From contig DNBZ01000090.1 in NCBI GenBank assembly GCA_003484585.1, forward strand, positions 1 through 7,772: a stretch of 7,772 nucleotides of DNA. Direction: 5' to 3'. Under the pieces are notes generated by a model that saw only the letters and a program-made list of their open reading frames with translations, did no database searches and was not told where the DNA came from. Within the stretch, counting starts at the first letter, position 1. Each line of letters opens with the position of its first letter. The DNA comes from Bacteroidota bacterium. GTDB lineage: Bacteria > Bacteroidota > Bacteroidia > NS11-12g > UBA9320. The position numbers and the translations under genes are program-made. Below are positions 1 to 6,251 of this stretch, in pieces.

Positions 1-14
1 CAAAGTACTCATCT

Positions 15-1322
15 TTACTGTAGGTGTTCTTTCAGACTAGCTTTAGCAAGTCCGCTCTCATTTATATTTTCAAATCTTAGCCTCTCCACTATATTCACAC
101 GACTGGCATCATACGGTGCTTCAAAACGAACATAGTTTTCCGAAAAACCTTGCATATTTTCACCTTGCTTTTCTTCTTCCCAGAGAACGTTCATTTCTCT
201 CCCAAGCTGAGTCTCGTAGAAGTAGCGTTTCTTTTTAGTGCTAAGTATACGAAGTCTCTGAGCTCGTTCAGTTTTCTCTGCTTTGGTCACTTTACCTGTC
301 ATCTTCTTAGCTGTAGTATTATTCCTTTCGGAATAAGGGAATACGTGCAGATAACTGATATCTAACTCATTTAGAAAATTATACGTAGTAAGAAAATGGT
401 CTTCTGTCTCTCCAGGGAAACCCACTATCACATCTACACCTATACAGCTATTTGGCATTTGCTTCTTTATACGTCCGATTCTCTCTACGTATAAATCACT
501 AAGGTACTTCCTACGCATTTTGGTGAGTATCTCATCATCACCACTTTGCAGTGGGATATGAAAATGAGGCACGAACTTATCACTAGCCGCTACGAAATCT
601 ATTATCTCATTGCTCAGCAGGTTGGGTTCTATACTGCTTATGCGGTAGCGTTCTATTACTTCCACTTTGTCTAGCTCTACTATAAGATCGTAAAATGTCT
701 CTGCATACTCTTGGTCTGCCCCAAAATCGCCGATATTCACTCCTGTGATTACGACTTCTTTTACATCGGTAGCAGCTACTTCTTTAGCTTTAGCCACGGT
801 CTCTGCTATGGTAGCATTTCTACTCTTACCTCTGGCCAGCGGTATAGTACAAAAAGAGCAGAAATAGTCGCATCCGTCTTGTACTTTTAGGAAACTACGG
901 GTTCTATCTCCGTAGCTGAATGCAGGTACGAAGTCCTGTGTCTCTTTTATATTTTTATTAAATACGATAGCTTCTTCCTCTTTTTTCAATGAGTGAAGAT
1001 GCTCTATCATATTGAATTTTTCTGCTGCACCTAGCACCATATCTACTCCTGGTATTTCAGAAATCTCCTTAGGCTTAAGCTGTGCATAGCAGCCTATTAC
1101 CACTACATATGCTTCCGGATTTTGCTTCAGAACACTCTTTACGGTAGTGCGGCATTTCTTATCTGCATTATCTGTAACAGAGCACGTATTTATGATGTAG
1201 ATATCTGCTTCATCAGAAAAATCTACCCGGGAGAATCCATTGTTTTCCAATTGACGAACGATAGTACTACTCTCCGAATAATTGAGCTTACAGCCCAAGG
1301 TATGTATGGCTACACGAGACAT
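15..1322 (-). CDS. mtaB: tRNA (N6-L-threonylcarbamoyladenosine(37)-C2)-methylthiotransferase MtaB
   Basis: This is a radical-SAM methylthiotransferase that, by family, converts t6A to ms2t6A at position 37 of ANN-decoding tRNAs, in the cytoplasm. Numbering from the chosen start, the N-terminal MTTase domain carries three cluster-binding cysteines at C11 (HTLGCKLNYSES), C47 (NTCSVT) and C78 (GCYAQ). The radical-SAM CxxxCxxC motif is C151/C155/C158 (GCDYFCSFC), followed by GVNIGDFG and VDVIVGFPGETE. The C-terminal roughly 60 residues fit a TRAM domain. The LGCKLNYSES signature separates MtaB from MiaB and from RimO, which has LGCPKN. The length of 435 residues is normal. An in-frame ATG at 1382 would add 20 residues, but family proteins begin close to the VAIHTLGC segment, so the ATG at 1322 is preferred. 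The gene is transcribed away from the rightward genes. Confidence 0.95.
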   Translation of the reverse strand: MSRVAIHTLGCKLNYSESSTIVRQLENNGFSRVDFSDEADIYIINTCSVTDNADKKCRTTVKSVLKQNPEAYVVVIGCYAQLKPKEISEIPGVDMVLGAAEKFNMIEHLHSLKKEEEAIVFNKNIKETQDFVPAFSYGDRTRSFLKVQDGCDYFCSFCTIPLARGKSRNATIAETVAKAKEVAATDVKEVVITGVNIGDFGADQEYAETFYDLIVELDKVEVIERYRISSIEPNLLSNEIIDFVAASDKFVPHFHIPLQSGDDEILTKMRRKYLSDLYVERIGRIKKQMPNSCIGVDVIVGFPGETEDHFLTTYNFLNELDISYLHVFPYSERNNTTAKKMTGKVTKAEKTERAQRLRILSTKKKRYFYETQLGREMNVLWEEEKQGENMQGFSENYVRFEAPYDASRVNIVERLRFENINESGLAKASLKEHLQ

Positions 1323-1327
1323 GAAGT

Positions 1328-1356
1328 GCGAATTTAAGTCTATTCGCCACTGCGAA
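1328..1356 (-). repeat. overlapping short inverted repeats in the mtaB leader
   Basis: On the plus strand GCGAAT (1328-1333) pairs with ATTCGC (1342-1347) across 8 nt. The same TTCGC (1343-1347) also pairs with GCGAA (1352-1356) across 4 nt. The shared arm makes the two hairpins mutually exclusive. The first would end 5 nt before the mtaB ATG. The pairing is seen directly in the sequence. Any regulatory role is inference, and the stems are only 5-6 bp. Confidence 0.45.
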
Positions 1357-1573
1357 AAATTTAAGTTTAAGAATAAATTCAATTAATTTAAAAATACTGT
1401 ATAAAGCACTGAACGCTATTTTGATCTTATTTATCTTAACTATACTATTATGATTTCACTACACCCGTATCAACTTTTTTTATCCAACATAAAAGGATGT
1501 ATTTGTCTTTAAAATCGTCTTCTTATCATCTATATTATTTTGGTCACAATGTAGATTAGCAACACGTATTCCA

Positions 1574-1604
1574 TTTTAGAAACAACTACTTTACCGTACT
1601 ATTG
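1574..1604 (+). promoter_or_regulatory. weak candidate Bacteroidota promoter for the DUF1456 gene
   Basis: TACTATTG at 1597-1604 matches the Bacteroidota -7 consensus TAnnTTTG except at one base. A TTTTAG block at 1574-1579 lies at about the right distance for an imperfect -33 element (TTTG). The start codon is 18 nt downstream of the -7 element, preceded by the A-rich AAATAAAAATAC typical of the phylum. With one mismatch in each box the call is tentative. Confidence 0.3.
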
Positions 1605-1622
1605 TGGCGTAAATAAAAATAC

Positions 1623-2099
1623 ATGACTACCAACGACATACTCCGCCGCACGCGATACGCTTTTGATTACAATGATATACAGATGATGGAATTCTTTGCA
1701 TCTGGCGGCATGCAAGCTACAAGAGAGCAGGTAAAAGCGTGGTTACTTCGTGACGAATACGACGGTTTTGTAGCTGCTACTCATGAGGAGCTTGCTACTT
1801 TTCTAAATGGTTTTATAAATACCAAAAGAGGTAAAAAAGAAGGTATTCAAACTGTTGCAGAAAAGATTCTGACTAATAACATCGTCTTAAGAAAATTTAA
1901 AATAGCAATGAATTGGCGAGATGAAGATATTCTAGAAACTCTTATGCTCGGCGATATGAAATTTAGCAAACACGAACTAAGTGCACTTTTTCGTAAACCT
2001 ACACACACACACTATAGACTGTGCAAAGACCAGCTTATCCGTAAATTACTGATAGGTATGCATAGAAGATACAGACCCACTTCGGACATAGAAGAGTAA
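1623..2099 (+). CDS. DUF1456 family protein (YehS-like)
   Basis: This 158-residue protein matches my recollection of the DUF1456/YehS family, whose biochemical role is not established. It consists of two copies of one helical repeat. Copy one spans about residues 4-72 (NDILRRTRYAFDYND, FFASGG, TREQVKAWL, FLNGFINTKRGKK). Copy two spans about 86-151 (NNIVLRKFKIAMNWRDEDI, LMLGDMKFSKHELSALF, IRKLLIGMHRRYR). Both copies share the order of an N-(D/I)-LR(K/R) opening, an aromatic-N-D or W-R-D turn, a hydrophobic helix, then a basic end. There is no signal peptide or membrane segment, so it is probably cytoplasmic. The length equals that of the E. coli homologue as I recall it. The ATG at 1623 follows an A-rich tract and begins the conserved NDILR block directly. 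A (CA)n tract at 2001-2012 lies inside the second copy. The next gene starts 101 bp downstream, so co-transcription is possible but not evident. Confidence 0.85.
   Translation: MTTNDILRRTRYAFDYNDIQMMEFFASGGMQATREQVKAWLLRDEYDGFVAATHEELATFLNGFINTKRGKKEGIQTVAEKILTNNIVLRKFKIAMNWRDEDILETLMLGDMKFSKHELSALFRKPTHTHYRLCKDQLIRKLLIGMHRRYRPTSDIEE
2001..2012 (+). repeat. (AC)6 dinucleotide tract inside the DUF1456 gene
   Basis: Six AC units encode T127-H128-T129-H130 in the second repeat of the DUF1456 protein. Gain or loss of one unit would shift the frame in the last fifth of the gene. The tract is short for a contingency locus. Confidence 0.9.
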
Positions 2100-2171
2100 T
2101 TACTTCTTCTGTCACCCTTTGCTTTTAGTATCCTTATTGTGTCAGTATCTAAAACAATTTACGTCAAATCA

Positions 2172-2190
2172 ATGTATATACATATATATA
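2172..2190. repeat. 12-bp palindrome within a 19-nt alternating purine-pyrimidine run upstream of the pirin gene
   Basis: ATGTATATACAT (2172-2183) is a perfect palindrome. The alternating purine-pyrimidine pattern continues through TATATATA to 2190. It ends 10 nt before the pirin start codon. This is a plausible operator or an easily melted promoter segment. No good TAnnTTTG box accompanies it, so the function is inferred only. Confidence 0.5.
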
Positions 2191-2200
2191 GCAAAACATA

Positions 2201-3067
2201 ATGACATCACGAAGTCTAAAACATACGATAGCAGCAGATAAAGTAAACATGGGCGGCCACTTATTAGACCAGCCTTTACCTAGTGCTAAACTAGAGAGCT
2301 TAGACCCTTTTCTACTAATACACCATTGGCATCAAATGCTTCCTGGAGGCCAGCGACAACAAGATCTAGGTGTGGGGCCACACCCGCATAGGGGGTTTTC
2401 TCCAGTTACTTTCGTCTTTAAAGGTGCGGTGAGTCATCAAGATTCGCTAGGTGAGCGAGCTACCGTAAGTGCAGGTGGCACGCAGTGGATGTTTGCCGGC
2501 AGAGGAATAACCCACAGCGAGCGATTTCCCAAAAAACTAGCAGAGGAAGGTGGAGAACTTGAGTTTATCCAATTTTGGGTAAATGCTCCTGCAGCAAACA
2601 AAATGGCTGCTCCATATTACCAACCCATTAGTCTAGAAGACACTCCTTTGGTAGAAGAAGAAAAAAGTAAAATCTGGGTAGTAAGTGGCAAGTTCAAAGA
2701 CACTAAAGGAGCAGCCCCAACCTATAGTCCTCAGCTATTACTGCGTGGTGAGCTAGCTAAAGGTGGTTCTGTCTCTATTCCTATAACTGCTTCTTTTAAT
2801 GCTCTAGTGTATGTACTAGAAGGATCTATAAAAACAGGAGGTGGGCAGCTACTTACCAAAGACATGGGGGTATACCATCTAGACGGGGAGTCTATAGAAC
2901 TACACGCTACTGCAGACACTCGCTACATACTACTAAGTGGAGAGCCTATAGGTGAGCCTGTGGCACAATACGGTCCGTTTGTGATGAATAACCAAACACA
3001 AGTAATGGAGGCGGTGCGAGATGCACAAATAGGCAAAATGGGTGTACTGATAGAGGAGTTTGAATAG
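2201..3067 (+). CDS. pirin family protein (bicupin)
   Basis: Pirins are iron-binding bicupin proteins. Some members, such as E. coli YhhW and human pirin, show quercetin 2,3-dioxygenase activity in vitro, and the natural bacterial substrate is usually unknown. The N-terminal cupin (about residues 1-130) has the conserved NMGGHLLDQPLP and DPFLLIHHW segments. The metal ligands are H61 and H63 in HPHRGFSPVT, and H105 and E107 in GITHSE, matching the His-His-His-Glu set of the family. The C-terminal cupin (about 150-288) includes a typical Pirin_C region around PQLLLRGELAKGG and NALVYVLEGSI. The length of 288 residues is normal for the family, and all metal ligands are present. There is no signal peptide, so it is probably cytoplasmic. 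The start ATG lies in AAAACATAATG and leads straight into the conserved N-terminus. Nothing nearby suggests a flavonoid pathway, so the physiological role is open. The gene is notably rich in CTAG tetranucleotides. Confidence 0.93.
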   Translation: MTSRSLKHTIAADKVNMGGHLLDQPLPSAKLESLDPFLLIHHWHQMLPGGQRQQDLGVGPHPHRGFSPVTFVFKGAVSHQDSLGERATVSAGGTQWMFAGRGITHSERFPKKLAEEGGELEFIQFWVNAPAANKMAAPYYQPISLEDTPLVEEEKSKIWVVSGKFKDTKGAAPTYSPQLLLRGELAKGGSVSIPITASFNALVYVLEGSIKTGGGQLLTKDMGVYHLDGESIELHATADTRYILLSGEPIGEPVAQYGPFVMNNQTQVMEAVRDAQIGKMGVLIEEFE

Positions 3068-3091
3068 GGGAAAAGTTAATTAGTTCTTAAG

Positions 3092-3120
3092 TTTAGTTAA
3101 TATTGGAAGTTGTACTTTTG
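3092..3120 (+). promoter_or_regulatory. Bacteroidota-type promoter for the DUF2459 gene
   Basis: TACTTTTG (3113-3120) is an exact match to the phylum's -7 element TAnnTTTG. TTTA at 3092-3095 is a three-of-four match to the -33 element TTTG, 17 bp upstream. Transcription would start a few bases after 3120, leaving a leader of about 50 nt before the ATG at 3175. An inverted repeat overlaps the -7 box. Confidence 0.6.
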
Positions 3121-3136
3121 GACAAAAGAGTTCCAA
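3103..3136. repeat. nested inverted repeats over the DUF2459 promoter
   Basis: The outer arms TTGGAA (3103-3108) and TTCCAA (3131-3136) enclose a perfect inner repeat, CTTTTG-GA-CAAAAG (3115-3128). The two repeats are almost concentric, with centres 2 bp apart. The inner repeat overlaps most of the -7 element and the probable transcription start. A repressor operator is one reading. A leader hairpin is another, although the left arms lie upstream of the likely transcription start, which favours a DNA-level role. Confidence 0.5.
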
Positions 3137-3174
3137 AACAATAAACATAATCTATTGTAAAAAACTAAATCAAA

Positions 3175-3861
3175 ATGAAACTACTCAAATGGATTATTAA
3201 GAAATCTGTAAGACTTCTTATTTGGCTTCTAGCATTTATTGGCATCTATATGCTTGCTGCTTTTTTAATACCCATGCTATCTGTAGGTCCAGATAATAGC
3301 GAAGAAAACTCTGACATATCTATCTATATACTTACCAATGGAGTACATACCGATATAGTAATGCCGTGTAAAACCAATCTGCATGATTGGACTGCAACTA
3401 TCCCATTCGAAGACACTAAAAACAAAGACACTACGGCTCAGTATCTAGCTGTGGGATGGGGCGACAAAGGCTTTTACCTAGAGACACCCACATGGGCTGA
3501 CTTAAAAGTATCTACGGCCGTAAAAGCCGCTTTTGGTTTAAGCACTACGGCCCTGCACACCACCTATTATAACACCATGCTAGAGTCTCCAGATTGCAGA
3601 AAAATAGTAATCAGCAAAAAGCATTACCTCCAACTTGTGAAGTATATCAACTCTAGCTTTGATATGGAGCAAAATGGAAGTCCCGCACTAGTACAGTCAG
3701 ATGTACGATATGGGCTGAGCGATGCCTTTTATGAAGCCAAAGGAAGCTATAGCTTATTTACCACGTGTAATACATGGGCAAACAGTGCTTTAAAAAGCTG
3801 TGGTCAAAAGGCATGTATCTGGACTCCTTTTGATACGGGAATTTTTGCTTTATACGAATGA
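3175..3861 (+). CDS. DUF2459 / TIGR02117 family membrane-anchored protein
   Basis: This 228-residue protein resembles the TIGR02117/DUF2459 family, whose function is not known. Residues 1-12 are basic (MKLLKWIIKKSVR). A hydrophobic helix at about 13-36 follows, probably an uncleaved anchor that leaves the rest in the periplasm. Conserved family blocks are NGVHTD (55-60), VGWGDKGFY (93-101), an ALHTTYY segment (127-132) and TTCNTW (196-201). H58 followed much later by C198 recalls the His-then-Cys order of circularly permuted papain-like (NlpC/P60-type) enzymes. That comparison is inference and the activity is untested. Other cysteines are C65, C141, C209 and C214. Other members have been noted near urease or polyester genes, but neither is present here. 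The ATG at 3175 follows an A-rich leader (CTAAATCAAA). The gene has its own promoter and probably its own regulation. There is no recognisable terminator in the 67 bp after it. Confidence 0.8.
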   Translation: MKLLKWIIKKSVRLLIWLLAFIGIYMLAAFLIPMLSVGPDNSEENSDISIYILTNGVHTDIVMPCKTNLHDWTATIPFEDTKNKDTTAQYLAVGWGDKGFYLETPTWADLKVSTAVKAAFGLSTTALHTTYYNTMLESPDCRKIVISKKHYLQLVKYINSSFDMEQNGSPALVQSDVRYGLSDAFYEAKGSYSLFTTCNTWANSALKSCGQKACIWTPFDTGIFALYE

Positions 3862-3928
3862 TCTGTGGTCTAGCTAACACCCCCATCAGTTTCATATCTT
3901 ATCGTAAATTGATGTCGGTCATAAAAAC

Positions 3929-5185
3929 ATGCTTCAATGCTCTGTACAATTGCTACCTGCAATGAGTACATATAAATACTGGAAAAAACTTACTTCCAAA
4001 GAAATACAAAATCGAGTTTTCGAGGCTTTAGATAAAAATGTAAACTATAGACAAGAAAACATACTGGGTATACCTGCCTCTCACCTTGATGAAAAAGTAT
4101 TTTCGCAAGACGAGAGTTTTCTAAAAAACGCCCCTTTCATAAGCACTATGGTGCAAAATCCCAATCATATAGGCTGCCATACTCTCGGCACATCTGAGCC
4201 ATTTTTTGCTGGCACTCAGTCCATAGAGCAAGAAGTAATAGAAATATGTGCTACGGATATACTCCGTGCTTCTCCTCAAAGCTGTGATGGATATATAGCC
4301 AGTGGTGGCACAGAAGCAAACATTCAAGCCATTTGGATGTACCGCAACTATTTTCAAAATGAGTATCAGGCCAAAACAACTGAAATAGGAATACTATGTA
4401 GTGTTGACAGCCATTATAGTATGGACAAAGCTGCTAATCTTCTGGGCATATCCATACACAAAGTGCAAGTAGATGCTAACACTCGAACTCTGAGTTCCAT
4501 AGCTATTGACGAGGCTCTTAGCAAAGCCAAATCATCGGGCATAAAGCACTTCATTGTGGTTGCTAATATGATGACCACTATGTACGGCTCGGTAGATGAC
4601 GTAAGTTTGTATGTAAATGCACTACTTGCAGATGACATCTCTTTTAAACTACATGTAGATGGAGCATATGGCGGGTTTTACTATCCGTTCGCACATAAGG
4701 AGCATCACCTAGATTTTGCCAATAAGCACGTAAGCTCTGTAACTCTAGATGCTCACAAAATGGCACAAGCACCATATGGTACGGGTATATTCATAGCCCA
4801 CAAAGGATTGATCCATTATACGAACACTAAGGCTAGCTACGTAGAAGGTGACGACTATACACTAATAGGAAGCCGAAGCGGAGCCAATGCTGTTGCTGTA
4901 TGGATGATACTCATGACCCACGGACCGTATGGCTGGTACGAAAAAGTATTTGTACTGCAAAAACGCACAGAATGGATGTGCGATAAACTGACGGAAAAAG
5001 GTGTACAATACTACCGTAACAAGGGAGCAAACATCATTACTATAAAAGCCTCAGAACTATCTGACGAAGTAGCCCATCTATACGGCTTAGTACCAGATAA
5101 TCACGCCAACCCAACGTGGTACAAAATAGTCATAATGGACCACGTGACGGTAGAAAAGTTGATGTTGTTGCTAGAAGATATGTAA
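3929..5185 (+). CDS. group II pyridoxal-5'-phosphate-dependent amino-acid decarboxylase
   Basis: This is a fold-type I PLP enzyme of the group II decarboxylase superfamily (glutamate, tyrosine, histidine and aspartate decarboxylases). By family it removes the alpha-carboxyl of an amino acid in the cytoplasm. Landmarks are the cofactor-phosphate loop SGGTEAN (125-131), the ring-stacking H162 in DSHYS, D244 in HVDGAYGG contacting the pyridine nitrogen, and Schiff-base lysine K277 in TLDAHKMAQAPYGTG. GSRSGA (314-319) begins the C-terminal part. At 407-418 residues it is shorter than GAD/DOPA decarboxylases. The SYVEGDDYTLIGSRSG stretch resembles the compact bacterial histidine decarboxylase/MfnA-like branch. 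Substrate cannot be read from the sequence. The ATG at 3929 has an A-rich upstream context (CATAAAAAC). An ATG at 3962 would give a more protein-like start, MSTYKYWKK. No amino-acid/amine antiporter is adjacent. The gene converges on the kinase gene across 34 bp. Confidence 0.88.
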   Translation: MLQCSVQLLPAMSTYKYWKKLTSKEIQNRVFEALDKNVNYRQENILGIPASHLDEKVFSQDESFLKNAPFISTMVQNPNHIGCHTLGTSEPFFAGTQSIEQEVIEICATDILRASPQSCDGYIASGGTEANIQAIWMYRNYFQNEYQAKTTEIGILCSVDSHYSMDKAANLLGISIHKVQVDANTRTLSSIAIDEALSKAKSSGIKHFIVVANMMTTMYGSVDDVSLYVNALLADDISFKLHVDGAYGGFYYPFAHKEHHLDFANKHVSSVTLDAHKMAQAPYGTGIFIAHKGLIHYTNTKASYVEGDDYTLIGSRSGANAVAVWMILMTHGPYGWYEKVFVLQKRTEWMCDKLTEKGVQYYRNKGANIITIKASELSDEVAHLYGLVPDNHANPTWYKIVIMDHVTVEKLMLLLEDM

Positions 5186-5219
5186 GCAATACCTCTCCGA
5201 CCCGTAATCCCTAGTAAGT

Positions 5220-6251
5220 CTAACCTTTCTTTAATGTGAAACCAAATGTACTACCTATGCCTATAGTGCTACGTACATTAATAGTTTGATTGTGAGCCTC
5301 GATAATGTGTTTTACTATTGCCAAACCTAGTCCTGAGCCACCCTGATCTCTACTTCTTCCTGCATCAGTTCTGTAAAATCGCTCAAAGAGTCTAGGTAAA
5401 TGCTCCTCGGCAATACCCTCTCCATCATCCGCTATTTCTGTTAGGATATTTTTATCCATATCAAAAAACTTAACCCGTATACTTCCTCCTACTTTGCCAT
5501 ATTTGATAGCATTTACTATTAAGTTTACTAGGACTTGATGTATTTTAGCTTTGTCAGCTTCTACAATCACCTCTTTAGGATTCTGCTTTGCAATCTTTAA
5601 ACTTATGTCTTTTTCCTTTGCTCTAATCTCTAGCATCTCAAAAACATCAAGGGTTAGTTTTACTAAATCAACAGACTCTGTTTTGAGTAAACCTCTATTT
5701 TCTAAAGCACTAATACTTGTGAGGTCTGTCACCAACTCTGCCAATCTATCCGTACTTTTAGCTGCTTTATTAAGAAAAAGGCTATTCACATTCTTGTCGT
5801 CTAAAGCCCCGTCGAGAAGTGTATGAATGTATCCCTGTATTGTTTGTATGGGTGTCTTAAGCTCGTGTGATACATTGCCTAGGAACTCTCTTCTGAAATT
5901 TTCTTGTTCTTTAAGCTCATTGACCTCCTTACGGTTTTCTAACATCCATTCCACCACTTCCTTACTCACTGCACCTATAGGGTCTGCCTCATTTTTATTC
6001 AAGGCTCCATAACTCTTGCTTCCTTGTGTTTTAAACTTATAAATATTTTTATAAATTAGCTTTATACGATCGTGAATAAACTCCTTGAGCAAGTAACTAA
6101 AAACAAAGTAACACACTGCAAAAACTAGCACAAAATTAGCCGCAGTAGCCAGCACTTCTAGGGTGAATATACCCACCCCAATAGAGGAAAGCGAAGCTGC
6201 TAAAAGACTTGCAATTAGAGCTATGAACTGTGGACTAGAGTTTTTACTCAC
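5220..6251 (-). CDS. sensor histidine kinase (PhoR-like, without periplasmic domain)
   Basis: This 343-residue membrane histidine kinase is the likely partner of the response regulator directly upstream. Two hydrophobic helices at about residues 8-30 and 33-55 are separated by only a few residues. A linker (57-115) leads to the HisKA domain with phospho-acceptor H129 in NVSHELKTP. The HATPase_c domain has its N box around HQVLVNLIVNAIKYG (238-252), G1 box DDGEGI (275-280), F box LFERFYR (288-294) and G2 box GGSGLGL (304-310). All catalytic motifs are intact. There is no room for a periplasmic sensor domain, and I see no clear HAMP or PAS domain, so sensing may be intramembrane or through partners. 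The start is GTG, overlapping the regulator's TGA as GTGA, which points to translational coupling. The PhoR label rests on similarity of architecture. A phosphate role is not shown. Confidence 0.93.
   Translation of the reverse strand: MSKNSSPQFIALIASLLAASLSSIGVGIFTLEVLATAANFVLVFAVCYFVFSYLLKEFIHDRIKLIYKNIYKFKTQGSKSYGALNKNEADPIGAVSKEVVEWMLENRKEVNELKEQENFRREFLGNVSHELKTPIQTIQGYIHTLLDGALDDKNVNSLFLNKAAKSTDRLAELVTDLTSISALENRGLLKTESVDLVKLTLDVFEMLEIRAKEKDISLKIAKQNPKEVIVEADKAKIHQVLVNLIVNAIKYGKVGGSIRVKFFDMDKNILTEIADDGEGIAEEHLPRLFERFYRTDAGRSRDQGGSGLGLAIVKHIIEAHNQTINVRSTIGIGSTFGFTLKKG

Larger units (their letters stand above)
1323..1622. other. non-coding divergent intergenic region, mtaB / DUF1456 gene
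   Basis: This 300-bp AT-rich stretch lies between two divergent starts and should hold promoters for both. I found no convincing small gene or RNA gene. Next to mtaB there are alternating GCGAA/TTCGC blocks (1328-1356) and a 9-bp direct repeat AATTTAAGT at 1331-1339 and 1358-1366. Next to the rightward gene there is a near-consensus -7 element at 1597-1604. No exact TAnnTTTG element was found for mtaB on the minus strand. The nearest is TATTTTTA, around 1391-1398, with one mismatch. Confidence 0.7.

Noticed and set aside
150..365. Plus-strand open frame inside mtaB
   Set aside because: It runs antisense through a strongly conserved gene, has no recognisable domain and no start context, and is a by-product of the opposite-strand coding.
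1323..1382. A 20-residue N-terminal extension of MtaB from an ATG at 1382
   Set aside because: Family proteins start just before the TLGCKLNYSES block, and the extension is AT-rich, low in protein character and full of short inverted repeats.
1502..1542. TTTG (1502-1505) with TATTTTG (1536-1542) as a promoter for the DUF1456 gene
   Set aside because: The spacing of about 30 bp is too long for the Bacteroidota promoter and the -7 match is one base short.
2091..2109. Hairpin GAAGAGT-AATT-ACT-t-CTTC as a terminator of the DUF1456 gene
   Set aside because: The stem is short, bulged and spans the stop codon, and no T-run follows directly.
3905..3911. TAAATTG as a -7 element for the decarboxylase
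   Set aside because: It lacks one T of TAnnTTTG and has no TTTG at the -33 distance, so the support is too thin to list as a promoter.
5186..5219. Bidirectional terminator between the converging decarboxylase and kinase genes
   Set aside because: I could find no stable inverted repeat in the 34 bp, although convergent genes would be expected to need one.
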